From positions 140,106 through 204,105 of the forward strand of contig NZ_JACHIO010000013.1 of NCBI RefSeq assembly GCF_014203225.1: a stretch of DNA of 64,000 nucleotides, given 5' to 3'. Below, in pieces: positions 8,540-17,131 of the stretch; the stretch's first letter is position 1; the number at the start of each line of letters is the position of its first letter. Origin of the DNA: Granulicella mallensis. Its GTDB lineage: Bacteria; Acidobacteriota; Terriglobia; Terriglobales; Acidobacteriaceae. A model generated the notes under the pieces. The model did not search any database and was not told the origin of the DNA. It saw only the letters and a list, made by a program, of their open reading frames with translations. The position numbers and the translations under genes are program-made.

Positions 8540-8921
8540 CCAGCCGGCGATGGAGCTGCCGTCTTCCGGCACCCTCCTCTGCGGGCCTTTCCCGCCCGGA
8601 ACGCCCACCCCAAGAACAACTACAAAAGCACTTTCTGCGCTTCGCGCTGAAGCAAGGTGACCAAGCCTGCTGAGGGATGAGTGTACCGGAACATCCGTTA
8701 CACTTTGGACCGAGGACATCCGTTACAAGTCCCTTGCGGAGTTGAGGGCTTAAATTGAGGTTGTGGCTGGTCTTTGCCATTGCTCCTAAAGACCTAACCC
8801 GCCGTCGAGGCCGTGGTAATGTGGGAATCCTGAAGGGATTTCCAAAGAGTGTGGGAAGGGTGGAAAGCCGGCTTCATGGCTTTCCATGCTTTCCATACTC
8901 TGTCATTTCCATGGCCTGCCT
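8540..8921 (+). repeat. Long dispersed repeat copy A, decayed IS end
   Basis: Matches 48770-49111 in the same orientation. The last 118 bases (8803-8920) are nearly identical to 48994-49110 and contain nested dyads such as GGGATTTCC and GGAAAGCC...GGCTTTCC. The middle part holds GTGTACCGGAACATCCGTTAC and GACATCCGTTACAAG (8681-8731), the same motif family seen near the end of the IS481-type element at about 51470. It looks like the non-coding end of a related insertion sequence left behind. No transposase remains inside this copy. Confidence 0.65.
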
Positions 8922-8973
8922 TGTGAAGTTGCCGAAATCTTCGTTTCGCAGTCGTTCTTTGCTAACCTTGCGA

Positions 8974-9684
8974 ATGCCTGTTTTTGAAGCAGCTGTACCT
9001 TTGAGTAAGGCTCAGAAGCGACGGCGTTGGATCGCAGCAAGCGTTATCGTCGGAGCAAGCATCGGATTCGCGATATGGGCGGCGATAGACTGTGCCCATA
9101 TAGATTTCGGCTACGCTGCTTCATACAGCTTCGCAATGGTCTTCTTGCTCGGCTGTTTCTTTGCGGTTACCGGCACCGTGCTCATGATCTACTGGCGCAC
9201 CCGTTCCACCGGAGTTGCTCTCCTTGGCTCTGGCATAGCCATGTATTTGATCTTCCTGGGATGTATCGGATTTCTCAAGAAGTTTGATAAGGTCACGTGG
9301 CAGCATGAACCGCCCGCGCAACATTTCGGGCCCGACCAGCAGGCGTCACTGGTTATCTACTATCGCCCTGGCACCACCGATCAGCAAATTGAAGACTTCG
9401 TCGAACACAAACTGGAAAGTTATCCTTCCAAGGTGCACGACGGTACGGACTTTCCCGATTTTGTGACCGAATATCTCGGGCTTCTCCCGTCTCAGGCCAA
9501 TGGTTTCAGTGGCAGCGCGCTGACCTTGAAGGCCGGCGCTCATGGGGCTGCCGTCGATTCTTTCGTCGCCATGGTGCAATTTGATCCGCGCGTCGCGCGG
9601 GTCTTCCGCGACATCGCGCCCGATGACATCCACTTGCCAAAGGGCGAGCGGGCTCCTATGCGTCCGAGTCAGCAGCTCCGCTAA
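8974..9684 (+). CDS. Membrane protein of unknown function, C-terminal periplasmic domain
   Basis: About 236 residues starting at ATG 8974. The frame is open upstream to 8755, but that part is repeat DNA translated by chance. Three or four hydrophobic segments fill residues 18-110. The remaining 120 residues form a soluble domain (LVIYYRPGTTDQQIEDFVEHKL...) with alternating strands and helices, loosely like the extracellular domain of FtsX-like or heavy-metal-associated folds. I do not recognise the family. The gene stands alone between repeats and a terminator. Confidence 0.6.
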   Translation: MPVFEAAVPLSKAQKRRRWIAASVIVGASIGFAIWAAIDCAHIDFGYAASYSFAMVFLLGCFFAVTGTVLMIYWRTRSTGVALLGSGIAMYLIFLGCIGFLKKFDKVTWQHEPPAQHFGPDQQASLVIYYRPGTTDQQIEDFVEHKLESYPSKVHDGTDFPDFVTEYLGLLPSQANGFSGSALTLKAGAHGAAVDSFVAMVQFDPRVARVFRDIAPDDIHLPKGERAPMRPSQQLR

Positions 9685-9754
9685 AAGCGACGCCGGAGCC
9701 TCTTTGATGAGCCCTAAGAGACGCGCTTCTGTCTACGACGCCTCCAACGCCTGC

Positions 9755-9780
9755 AAAGTCCCGGTTTTCGGCAACTTCGG
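9755..9780. repeat. Short hairpin repeat, copy 5 (degenerate)
   Basis: AAAGTCCCGGTTTTCGGCAACTTCGG keeps the family core TTTTCGGCAACTTCGG with a damaged left arm. Confidence 0.45.
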
Positions 9781-9790
9781 TCTATACGGA

Positions 9791-9823
9791 GGGTGAAAAG
9801 CCAATTTTGGCTTTTTCCCACCC
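9791..9823. terminator. Bidirectional-looking rho-independent terminator
   Basis: GGGTGAAAAGCCA and TGGCTTTTTCCCACCC pair around ATTT, with A-rich and T-rich flanks inside the stem. It can end transcription from the membrane-protein gene on one side and the transposase remnant strand on the other. Confidence 0.6.
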
Positions 9824-9847
9824 GTCGTTTCCGATCTCAGCCTAAGG

Positions 9848-9997
9848 CTAAGGCAGCGCTCTCACGGGTCTGAATCTCAACTCCGTCACGTCCAGCTCGC
9901 CGGGTTCGATCTCTCGAAAGTAAACCCTGAAAATCTCCTCATCCATCTCCTCGAAGCCGAGATCTTCGAAGGGGAAGACCTGGCTGATGAACGTTGC
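9848..9997 (-). pseudogene. C-terminal remnant of an IS481-type transposase
   Basis: About 49 codons (FISQVFPFEDLGFEEMD...FREIEPGELDVTELRFR) match the last part of the transposase at 50232-51395 (FISEVFRFEELGVELIT...FREMEIGEFNSEELRFR). Everything upstream of that region of the transposase is missing. The remnant lies 900 bases from the IS-derived repeat at 8540, so both may come from one lost element. Confidence 0.75.
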
Positions 9998-10075
9998 GCT
10001 CCTCAACAGCGCGCTCGATTTCACGGTTACACAACTCCTGGCTACGACAGCATCGCGACTTCGCACGGAGCGCTC

Positions 10076-11341
10076 ATGAAACCAATTGAGTTAAGGGCAG
10101 TGCGTCGGGTAGTCGTAACGGGAGTCGGACTTGTGAGCCCGGTTGGAATTGGAACTGAGGAGACGTGGGAAGCGTTATTGCGGGGAGACTCCGGGATCGC
10201 TCCCATCACGCTCTTCTACGCATCTCGATTTGCGTGTCGGTTCGCTGGAGAAGTGAAGAGCTTCACGCCCGAAACCTATATTGATCGAAAAGACATCAAG
10301 AAGATGGGGCGGTTCATACAATTCGCGATGGCCGCATCCGAGTTCGCCATGACCCAGGCGGGCCTTCAGATCACACCAGAGAACGCAGAGCGAGCAGGCG
10401 TTTACGTAGGAAGCGGCATCGGAGCCTTCGAGGTGATCGAACGGGAGCATGCCAAGCTCCTCACGGGCGGCCCTGATCGCGTCTCACCATTCTTTATCAA
10501 CGCGACAATCGCGAATCTGGCCTCGGGACAAATCTCAATCAAATATGGAGCGACGGGGCCAAATCTTACTTGCTCCACCGCCTGCACCACCGGGGCGCAT
10601 GGTGTCGGCGAAGCGTGGCATATTATCCGTCGGGGCGATGCTGATGTGATGATCTGTGGAGGCAGCGAAGCGGCAGTTACCCCTCTCTCAGTCGCTGGCT
10701 TTGCCGCCATGCGCGCTCTTTCAACGAACAATGAGAATGCGGTGAGAGCTTCGCGCCCATGGGACAGCCAACGTGATGGATTTGTGGTGGGCGAAGGTGC
10801 TGGAGTGCTGCTCCTAGAAGAATTGACACACGCCACACGACGCGGAGCTACCATTCTGGCGGAGCTTGTGGGTTATGCGGCAAACTCGGACGCCTTCCAC
10901 ACCAACGCTCCGCCTGAGGATGGCCGTGGAGTTCGGAGAGTGATGGAGTTGGCGATGAAAAGTGCTGGTATCGATCCCTCACAAGTTCAATACCTCAACG
11001 CTCATGCAACTTCCACCCCATTGGGAGACCGCGCTGAAGCTCAGGCGATTCTTGATGCCTTCGGCGATCACGCCTCAACCCTGCTTGTGAGCTCCACAAA
11101 ATCCATGACCGGCCACTTATTGGGTGGTGCTGGCAGTCTTGAAGCTGGAATTACAGTGCTAGCGCTCCGTGATCAGACTGCTCCTCCGACGACCAACATC
11201 GATCACCTCGACGAGTGCTGCAGACTAAATCTGGTGCGCGACAAGGGAGTCGCAATAGTTATGGAATACGCAATGTCGAACTCATTCGGCTTCGGTGGCA
11301 CTAACGCATCGTTGGTGTTCCGTCGTTTTCTTCAAACATAA
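10076..11341 (+). CDS. fabF: 3-oxoacyl-[acyl-carrier-protein] synthase II
   Basis: A 421-residue thiolase-fold ketosynthase. The nucleophile Cys170 lies in STACTTGAH, and the two catalytic histidines lie in LNAHATSTPLGD and STKSMTGHLLGGAG; the C-terminal NSFGFGGTNASL loop is intact. It elongates acyl-ACP by decarboxylative condensation with malonyl-ACP in the cytoplasm. Here it stands alone, without acpP or fabG, so it may be a second copy serving a special lipid rather than the housekeeping enzyme. The ATG at 10076 has a CGGAG site. It follows transposase debris and is convergent with the LysR gene. Confidence 0.92.
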   Translation: MKPIELRAVRRVVVTGVGLVSPVGIGTEETWEALLRGDSGIAPITLFYASRFACRFAGEVKSFTPETYIDRKDIKKMGRFIQFAMAASEFAMTQAGLQITPENAERAGVYVGSGIGAFEVIEREHAKLLTGGPDRVSPFFINATIANLASGQISIKYGATGPNLTCSTACTTGAHGVGEAWHIIRRGDADVMICGGSEAAVTPLSVAGFAAMRALSTNNENAVRASRPWDSQRDGFVVGEGAGVLLLEELTHATRRGATILAELVGYAANSDAFHTNAPPEDGRGVRRVMELAMKSAGIDPSQVQYLNAHATSTPLGDRAEAQAILDAFGDHASTLLVSSTKSMTGHLLGGAGSLEAGITVLALRDQTAPPTTNIDHLDECCRLNLVRDKGVAIVMEYAMSNSFGFGGTNASLVFRRFLQT

Positions 11342-11358
11342 CGTCTGCGTCATATGAA

Positions 11359-12267
11359 TTAGATTTCGGTAATCGAAGAGCGAGGGCTGGCGACATTTAC
11401 AGACTGGACGGTCTCAGCAAAGCGATTCACGACAGATCGTCGGTCCTTCCTCCACGCCATGCCGATCCTCCAGGCTGCTGAAGGCATGTTCGTAGGAAAG
11501 AATCTGATTCCCGGAACCCTCATCCGACGGAGCGCAGACGGCACCAGGCTGACCCCGAGCCCTGCTCGAACCAGATTTAGTACTGTGAACGGTTCCTGAA
11601 CCTCCTGAACGACGTTTGGTGCGAACCCTGCGGTTGCACATATGCTTAGCGCGTGCTGATAAAGGGTGCTGAAAGTGGAACGCGCAAGGAGAACAAAAGG
11701 CTCATCTCGAAGGCTAAGCAAGGGCACCTCTCTCTCCTTGAATTTCGCAGCCGCGACCACAATCAGTAACTCTTCCTTAAGCAATCGTTTGGTCTCTATC
11801 AGCGGGCTGGATACCGGAAGCCTAACGAACCCCAGGTCGATGCTTCCATCCTGAAGGGCCTCGATTTGCTTTCTGGTAGGCATGTCGTACATCTCAAGAA
11901 GCACATTCGGGTACGTTTTACGAAATGCAATCACTGCGCGTGGCAAGAGGTCATTAACGGCTGCGATACCGAAGCCGATCCGCAGATTTCCGACCTCGCC
12001 TCTCATCGCCTGCCGTCCAAATGACTCCAAAGCTGCCACGTCGCCAATGAGCAAGCGAGCACGTTCCTTCAATGCCTCTCCGGCAGGGGTTAGGGCAACG
12101 TGTCCAGTAGTCCGGTCGAAGAGACGCCCTCCAAGTTCCGCCTCAAGACGTTTTATCTGTTTGCTGAGAGCGGGTTGGGAGAGGTGAATCTTCGCCGCCG
12201 TGCGTCCGAAGTGTAACTCCACTGAGAGCGCTACAAAACTGCGTAAGGCATCCAGATCAAAACTCAT
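11359..12267 (-). CDS. LysR-family transcriptional regulator
   Basis: A 302-residue LysR regulator. The winged helix at residues 1-60 contains LHFGRTAAKIHLSQPALSKQIKRLEAELGGRLFDR in the usual register (helix-turn-helix about 18-37), and the effector domain starts near residue 90 (LRIGFGIAAVNDLLP). It is divergent from the SRPBCC-MBL fusion gene at 12505 with a 237-base gap, so that gene is the most likely target together with itself. The inducer is unknown. Confidence 0.92.
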   Translation of the reverse strand: MSFDLDALRSFVALSVELHFGRTAAKIHLSQPALSKQIKRLEAELGGRLFDRTTGHVALTPAGEALKERARLLIGDVAALESFGRQAMRGEVGNLRIGFGIAAVNDLLPRAVIAFRKTYPNVLLEMYDMPTRKQIEALQDGSIDLGFVRLPVSSPLIETKRLLKEELLIVVAAAKFKEREVPLLSLRDEPFVLLARSTFSTLYQHALSICATAGFAPNVVQEVQEPFTVLNLVRAGLGVSLVPSALRRMRVPGIRFFPTNMPSAAWRIGMAWRKDRRSVVNRFAETVQSVNVASPRSSITEI

Positions 12268-12504
12268 TCCAATAGGTTATCAAGACGCGGTCGACATTTC
12301 ATCGTCAACTTCACCCAATAGCTACCTCAATGGGTGTATTCCATAGATATGCCCTGGTTGGCAGGGAAACCGCACGGAAACGATGCCGGTGACTCTCACC
12401 TTCCGCGACGACTTGATTGCGAGCGAGCATTGATCGATGCGTCCGGTCTCTTCGGATGTTCGTGGCCGCGCAATAACGCAACCACGTCAAAAGAAAGGAA
12501 AATC

Positions 12505-14019
12505 ATGTGTTCCACCCATAAACAATTCACAGTGACTCTCGGATGTGCCGTAACTGTACTGACTGCGGGAATGCTGATGGTCACGCCAACCGCTCTGGGA
12601 CAAATGTCGCAAATCAACAATCCCGATTGGTCCTTACGTTCCCCCGCTATTCATTGGCCCACGGGGCACACACCGGCAGACGCCGATCTTTTCGCGCATA
12701 ATGAGCTGCTGATCCACTCAGCCTGCTCATCCGTCTGGCCATATCTCGTTGATGCCCAGACCTGGCCCGATTGGTATCCGAACTCACATAACGTCAAACT
12801 GTTAAACAGCTCGGACGGTAAGCTTCACCAAGACACGCGCTTCTCCTGGGACACCTTCGGCGTACACATCGAGAGCCGGGTCCATGAGTTCGTCCCATCT
12901 AGTCGAATTGGTTGGTTCGGCGATGGAACAGGGATGAGCGCTTACCATACATTCCTCCTGCTCCCGACACCTGAAGGCTGCCGCGTCGTGACAGAAGAGG
13001 TCGTAACAGGATCGGGGGCAATAGAGTTTCGCAAGACAGATCCTGGCGCGATGCATAGAGGACATGATCTTTGGCTGTCCTCATTGCAAAAGGCGCTTAG
13101 CCGGTCGACGTCGGATGCGACAAAACCCCTAAGCCCGAAATCACAGGCGCCTGGATTTTATCGTGCAATGCTGGGTTCATTCGAGGTCACTGCTCTTTCG
13201 GATGGCACTGCACCACGGCACGTCGATAAGATCCTCAGCAAACCTGATATTGCCGTATCAGAGTATGCGGCGGACCATGAAATGGAACCAGTTGACCTTT
13301 CCATCAACGCATACCTCATCAACACAGGCGCTCATCTAGTTCTCATCGATACAGGTGCCGGAGAACTGTTCGGAGCCACAAGCGGCCTGCTCGTTACGAA
13401 TCTAGAAGCTGCCGGATATCGCCCCGAGCAGATCGATACGATACTGCTGACACACATTCACGCAGACCACTCAGGCGGTCTTTCCATTGGGGGACTTCGA
13501 GAGTTTCCCAAAGCTACCGTCTATGTCGACGAGCGCGACCTCGAATTCTTTGTGACGAGGAAGGACGATTCTAATGAATCTGAAGCGCGGATCACATCCA
13601 TCAAGCAATCCAGGGCAACTGTCGGTCCTTACCTGGAAAGTAAACAGATCTCGGCGATCAAACAGAACGGAGAGATTGTTCCCGGTATCACCTCGCGCAG
13701 TCAGCCGGGGCACACGCCGGGACACACGGCATTTCTGGTGCAAAGCGAAGGTCATGGGTTACTGGTTTGGGGCGATATCATTCATTCCTCGGAGGTCCAG
13801 TTCGAGCATCCCGAGGTCACGGTGCAGTATGACGTCGATGCCGGACAGGCCGCTCAAACGCGATCACAACAGCTGCAATTGGTCTCCGACAAGGGGTTGC
13901 TCGTAGGTTCCGAGCACATTTCCTTTCCCGGCCTAGGACACGTTCGTAAGGCCGGTTCCGGATACCAATGGGTGCCGATACCCTACAGCGCGACAGTTAC
14001 AGAACTCGACCCCAAGTAG
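12505..14019 (+). CDS. Secreted SRPBCC-metallo-beta-lactamase fusion hydrolase
   Basis: A 504-residue fusion. Residues 1-32 form a signal peptide. Residues about 45-200 are an SRPBCC (START/polyketide-cyclase-like) ligand pocket, clearly paralogous to the stand-alone protein at 19449-20057: both share LLNSxDGKLxQDT and FGDGxGMSAYHTFLLL. Residues about 220-500 form an MBL hydrolase with zinc motif His317-Ile-His-Ala-Asp-His322, a later GHTPGH histidine and a GDIIHS aspartate. It probably hydrolyses a small ester or lactone held near the pocket, in the periplasm. The ATG at 12505 has AAAGGAAAA before it. It is divergent from a LysR regulator and followed by a DUF2490 gene. Confidence 0.85.
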   Translation: MCSTHKQFTVTLGCAVTVLTAGMLMVTPTALGQMSQINNPDWSLRSPAIHWPTGHTPADADLFAHNELLIHSACSSVWPYLVDAQTWPDWYPNSHNVKLLNSSDGKLHQDTRFSWDTFGVHIESRVHEFVPSSRIGWFGDGTGMSAYHTFLLLPTPEGCRVVTEEVVTGSGAIEFRKTDPGAMHRGHDLWLSSLQKALSRSTSDATKPLSPKSQAPGFYRAMLGSFEVTALSDGTAPRHVDKILSKPDIAVSEYAADHEMEPVDLSINAYLINTGAHLVLIDTGAGELFGATSGLLVTNLEAAGYRPEQIDTILLTHIHADHSGGLSIGGLREFPKATVYVDERDLEFFVTRKDDSNESEARITSIKQSRATVGPYLESKQISAIKQNGEIVPGITSRSQPGHTPGHTAFLVQSEGHGLLVWGDIIHSSEVQFEHPEVTVQYDVDAGQAAQTRSQQLQLVSDKGLLVGSEHISFPGLGHVRKAGSGYQWVPIPYSATVTELDPK

Positions 14020-14045
14020 GGCAAGTGAAATTCCTCGAGACGAGA

Positions 14046-14789
14046 ATGGCCGATGTCTCGGTTGGCCTGTCCTGCAACCGAGACAGGAGAGAGCCTGCTC
14101 AAAAGCACAACGTCGGTAGAGATTGGGTACGCCAGATCATACTTGCGACCTATTATCTTTGCTCTGCTGCTGCGATGGCGCCTGCCCAATCCACTCCCGC
14201 TGAACTGCCACATCAGAATAATCAGGTTTGGCCCGAACTCGATATTTACAATAAGGTAGGATCGCACCTTGATTTAACCCTGGTCTCGCAGGGGAGATTC
14301 AGCTTCGATCTCCCCAATCCTGAGATTTATGTGTTCGGGATAGACGCGAACATTATGGTGAACAAGTATCTTCTTATAACTCCTTCTTACTACTTTTACC
14401 GGTTCGATCAACCGGCAAAGACACTGGGTTATGGTCAAAATCCGGTTTTAGCAGCAACGGTCGATGTGACGAAGCGCGAATTCCGTATTGACGATCGCAA
14501 TCGTTTTGTAGCCGTCCTCAGTGGTAGCGATAACTTTTGGGTTTACGGAAACCGTTTACGGGTTGAACGACGAGTTGCAGGCAAGCGAGACTTTGTATTC
14601 GCCTGGGATGAACTGTTTTATTTTTCCAGCACTGCCGCTTGGCAGCGGAATCGTGTCGCTGTGGGCTTTCACAAATCCTTCAACGAGAGGCTCGCAGTTG
14701 AGCCATACTTCCTCCACCAAACCGACGGCCACAGCCGGCCAGGCGATCTCAACACGCTCGGAATAATCCTCAATGTGAGGCTACGATGA
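14046..14789 (+). CDS. DUF2490-like outer-membrane protein
   Basis: About 247 residues from ATG 14046. A hydrophobic stretch around residues 27-47 (IILATYYLCSAAAMAPAQS) looks like a signal peptide, which suggests the true start may be slightly further downstream. The rest is a run of amphipathic strands ending in a C-terminal aromatic/basic strand (LNTLGIILNVRLR), as in DUF2490 beta-barrels. It starts 26 bases after the fusion hydrolase and is probably in its operon. Its role may be passage of the hydrolase substrate across the outer membrane; this is inferred only from the neighbour. Confidence 0.7.
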   Translation: MADVSVGLSCNRDRREPAQKHNVGRDWVRQIILATYYLCSAAAMAPAQSTPAELPHQNNQVWPELDIYNKVGSHLDLTLVSQGRFSFDLPNPEIYVFGIDANIMVNKYLLITPSYYFYRFDQPAKTLGYGQNPVLAATVDVTKREFRIDDRNRFVAVLSGSDNFWVYGNRLRVERRVAGKRDFVFAWDELFYFSSTAAWQRNRVAVGFHKSFNERLAVEPYFLHQTDGHSRPGDLNTLGIILNVRLR

Positions 14790-15098
14790 TTTCAGCCTCT
14801 CGATAGCATGTTCCGTCGGCGAACGGGGATTAACGCTCAATTTGTTACAAAACATAAAGACGTGATCGATGCTACGACTGGAGTGGATAGAAAGCGAATA
14901 GCTGGAAACACCTCGCCGCGCTCTTCGAGCGCAAGCTGCATCAACGCGGCAGGTTCAGTTGCACGCCGCTATCGTTCGACTTCTGGGAAACTAGAGCGCG
15001 TAATGGATACCCAAAGCTGGTTTGCTCAGTAAACTGTGGCGAGTACAACTCTGTATTTCTTATGTGCGCTTAACTGATATTGATACCTCTGCCGTCGA
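14790..15098. other. Intergenic, possible gene fragment
   Basis: A 309-base gap between convergent genes. Short frames around 14870-15030 have protein-like stretches in alternating frames (for example an HLAALFERKLHQRGRF-like segment), suggesting an old decayed gene, but no family can be named. No clear terminator is seen. Confidence 0.35.
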
Positions 15099-15560
15099 TC
15101 AGGATGATCGCTTCAGTTCGAAGATGCTGTCAATCTCAACCGGAATACCCATCGGCAACGTGTGTACACCAACCGCGCTGCGAGCCGGAAGAGTATCTTC
15201 TCCGAATAATGCGAGCAAGAGATCGCTGGCGCCGTTAGCGACCTGAGGATGTTGAGTGAAGGACTGCTCTGCTCGCACATACACCGTCAATCGAAGGCAC
15301 CGATCAATATTGTCCAGGCCATGTGTCTGGTGGATACAGGCTAGAATCATCAGCATTGTGAGCTGTGCGGCCCGTTGCGCCCCTTCCAGCGAAACGTCCT
15401 TCCCGACGACGCCTACAATCGGCCTGTTGTTTTCAAACGGACCGAGTCCAGAGACGTATAGCTGGTTTCCCGAGACTGCGACTGTTTTATAGGAGCCGAG
15501 TGGCGTGATCGGTACGGGCAGTTCCAGCCCTAGTTGTGCCAAATGCTCAGTGACTTTCAT
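15099..15560 (-). CDS. RidA/YjgF-family protein
   Basis: A 153-residue member of the RidA superfamily. The segment SGNQLYVSGLGPFENN near residue 30, the long helix EGAQRAAQLTMLMILACIHQ, and the C-terminal PARSAVGVHTLPMGIPVEIDSIFEL with Arg and Glu at the imine-deaminase positions fit the family. RidA proteins hydrolyse reactive 2-aminoacrylate-type enamines, while divergent ones have other substrates. It overlaps the end of the M48-like gene by 14 bases, so translation is probably coupled. Confidence 0.88.
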   Translation of the reverse strand: MKVTEHLAQLGLELPVPITPLGSYKTVAVSGNQLYVSGLGPFENNRPIVGVVGKDVSLEGAQRAAQLTMLMILACIHQTHGLDNIDRCLRLTVYVRAEQSFTQHPQVANGASDLLLALFGEDTLPARSAVGVHTLPMGIPVEIDSIFELKRSS

Positions 15561-16923
15561 GTGTTCCTTCTGCCGCGTGCAAACGTGTAGAAGACTTAGC
15601 CGTCAGTATTGGTTGCTGTCGCCACGTAGTACCCAATATGCCGTAAAGCGCGCTGGCGCGAAAAGGCATCTTGATGTCTTTTAGATCCTTCGGCTTCGTA
15701 GAGGCAAGCAACCACCAGGTTACGGGCGCCTGTGTGATATCGAAACCCGCATCGTGAAGGAAACCCAGGCTGACTCTTCCACTCTGTGCTTCAGCGTGGC
15801 GGTCCATATTGTTCTTCATGGCGTGATTGGCGAAGCCAGTGACGAACCCCAGGCCGGGAACGAAGACTCCGCCCGCTGTTCCTGCGATTTGAAGTGCCTT
15901 CATTCTTTCCTTAGCGGGTAATTCTCGGAGGCCTTCCTTTTCTATCGCTGTGGCAATGCCGTCGGCTAGTACGGTGGCGAGTTGTGTATCGTTCTGCAGT
16001 CGCAAAACGACTTGATAGGGCACAAGAATGATCCCGCTGGGCAGCGCAATGCCATCGCGTAGTTTTTTCTCATCGACCAATTGAAACCTGAAGTTGAGCT
16101 TGCTGGGATCTCCCTCCGACAGCATGCGCTGAAAGGTGGGGATTAGACGGGTACCAATCCCATCGACCCGCTGCTGCATGGCGTCGTCGTGGTAGGCGGG
16201 AATTCTGTGTGCATCGAGTCCGTGAATAGACTTGCTGATATGGCGTTGACGATCTTCCTCATCGACTGCCGACGGGTCGAACTCATTCTTGTCGCGTAGC
16301 CTCTCTTCCTGCTTTGCGATGTCGTTCTTTGAAAAGGCAGCCTCGTCGGCAAGGATCGTCCCGTCCGCTCGAAGCCGACCGGAGTAACGTATCCATACAT
16401 TTGTCTGCACCTCTCCAAGACCAACCATTGGAGGATTGAAGGTACTCTTTGTAGCCTTTGCAATGGCAATCCGGTATCCATCGGCTCGTACAATTAGCAT
16501 TGCCGCGCCGTCAGAAGCACGTTCTTCCGTCAACATCCGGTCGATGACAGCAAAGCCGACGACGCTGCTGCCTACAAAACTTTTCTGTTCGACGCGAGTC
16601 GCCGTTAGCGTATTTGTCTTTTTATCAAGTAGACCAAAAACTGTAACGCTCTCCCCGAGAAAGTGCTGAGGACAACTCTTCCCCCCGGTGTTTTCGCTGG
16701 TGTCAAAAGTCTTGCCTTCCCCACTGCGGTCTACGCTTCCAGCTGCGTTCACCTTCACATACCCCGTAGTCGATGTGCATATGACGCGAATGCCATTCAT
16801 TGTGAATGTCTCAGGAGAGCCCGGATCTGTAACGAAGCCACTTAGAGATGGCTGCTGTTGAGCCAGCGCATATAGCGGGACCAGAAGGGCAAACCGACTT
16901 AGGAAGGAAACGAATCGAGACAT
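15547..16923 (-). CDS. Exported M48-like protein lacking the zinc motif
   Basis: About 458 residues with a signal peptide at 1-22. Residues about 30-200 hold two beta-rich repeats like DUF5666-type modules. Residues about 230-400 follow the plan of M48 peptidases seen in bacterial tetratricopeptide metalloproteases: NFRFQLVDE, then ALPSGIILVPYQVVLRLQNDTQLATVLADGIATAIEKEG. The HExxH expected in the last segment is replaced by DGIAT, so zinc-dependent proteolysis is unlikely. The ATG at 16923 is preferred over a TTG three codons upstream because of its distance from GGAG. It is co-transcribed with RidA. Confidence 0.65.
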   Translation of the reverse strand: MSRFVSFLSRFALLVPLYALAQQQPSLSGFVTDPGSPETFTMNGIRVICTSTTGYVKVNAAGSVDRSGEGKTFDTSENTGGKSCPQHFLGESVTVFGLLDKKTNTLTATRVEQKSFVGSSVVGFAVIDRMLTEERASDGAAMLIVRADGYRIAIAKATKSTFNPPMVGLGEVQTNVWIRYSGRLRADGTILADEAAFSKNDIAKQEERLRDKNEFDPSAVDEEDRQRHISKSIHGLDAHRIPAYHDDAMQQRVDGIGTRLIPTFQRMLSEGDPSKLNFRFQLVDEKKLRDGIALPSGIILVPYQVVLRLQNDTQLATVLADGIATAIEKEGLRELPAKERMKALQIAGTAGGVFVPGLGFVTGFANHAMKNNMDRHAEAQSGRVSLGFLHDAGFDITQAPVTWWLLASTKPKDLKDIKMPFRASALYGILGTTWRQQPILTAKSSTRLHAAEGTHESH

Positions 16924-17131
16924 GACGTACAAACTCCGATCAATGAAGTTGGATTAACCACCGCTCTGAACGGTGGCGGAAGGATGAACATAATTGCCAC
17001 AAAAGAGAGTCCCCGCAGAGGTATGAAGAAGGCGCCGTCCACCTACGTGGGTATTCGCCCTCAATCGGTATTACCTCTCGAAATACGAACGGCTGCTTAG
17101 TCATCTGAATAGGTGCGATGAGCAAAGTTAG

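Noticed and set aside
7061..9780. CRISPR array
   Set aside because: The hairpin repeats are unevenly spaced by hundreds of bases and vary in their arms, and no cas genes are near.
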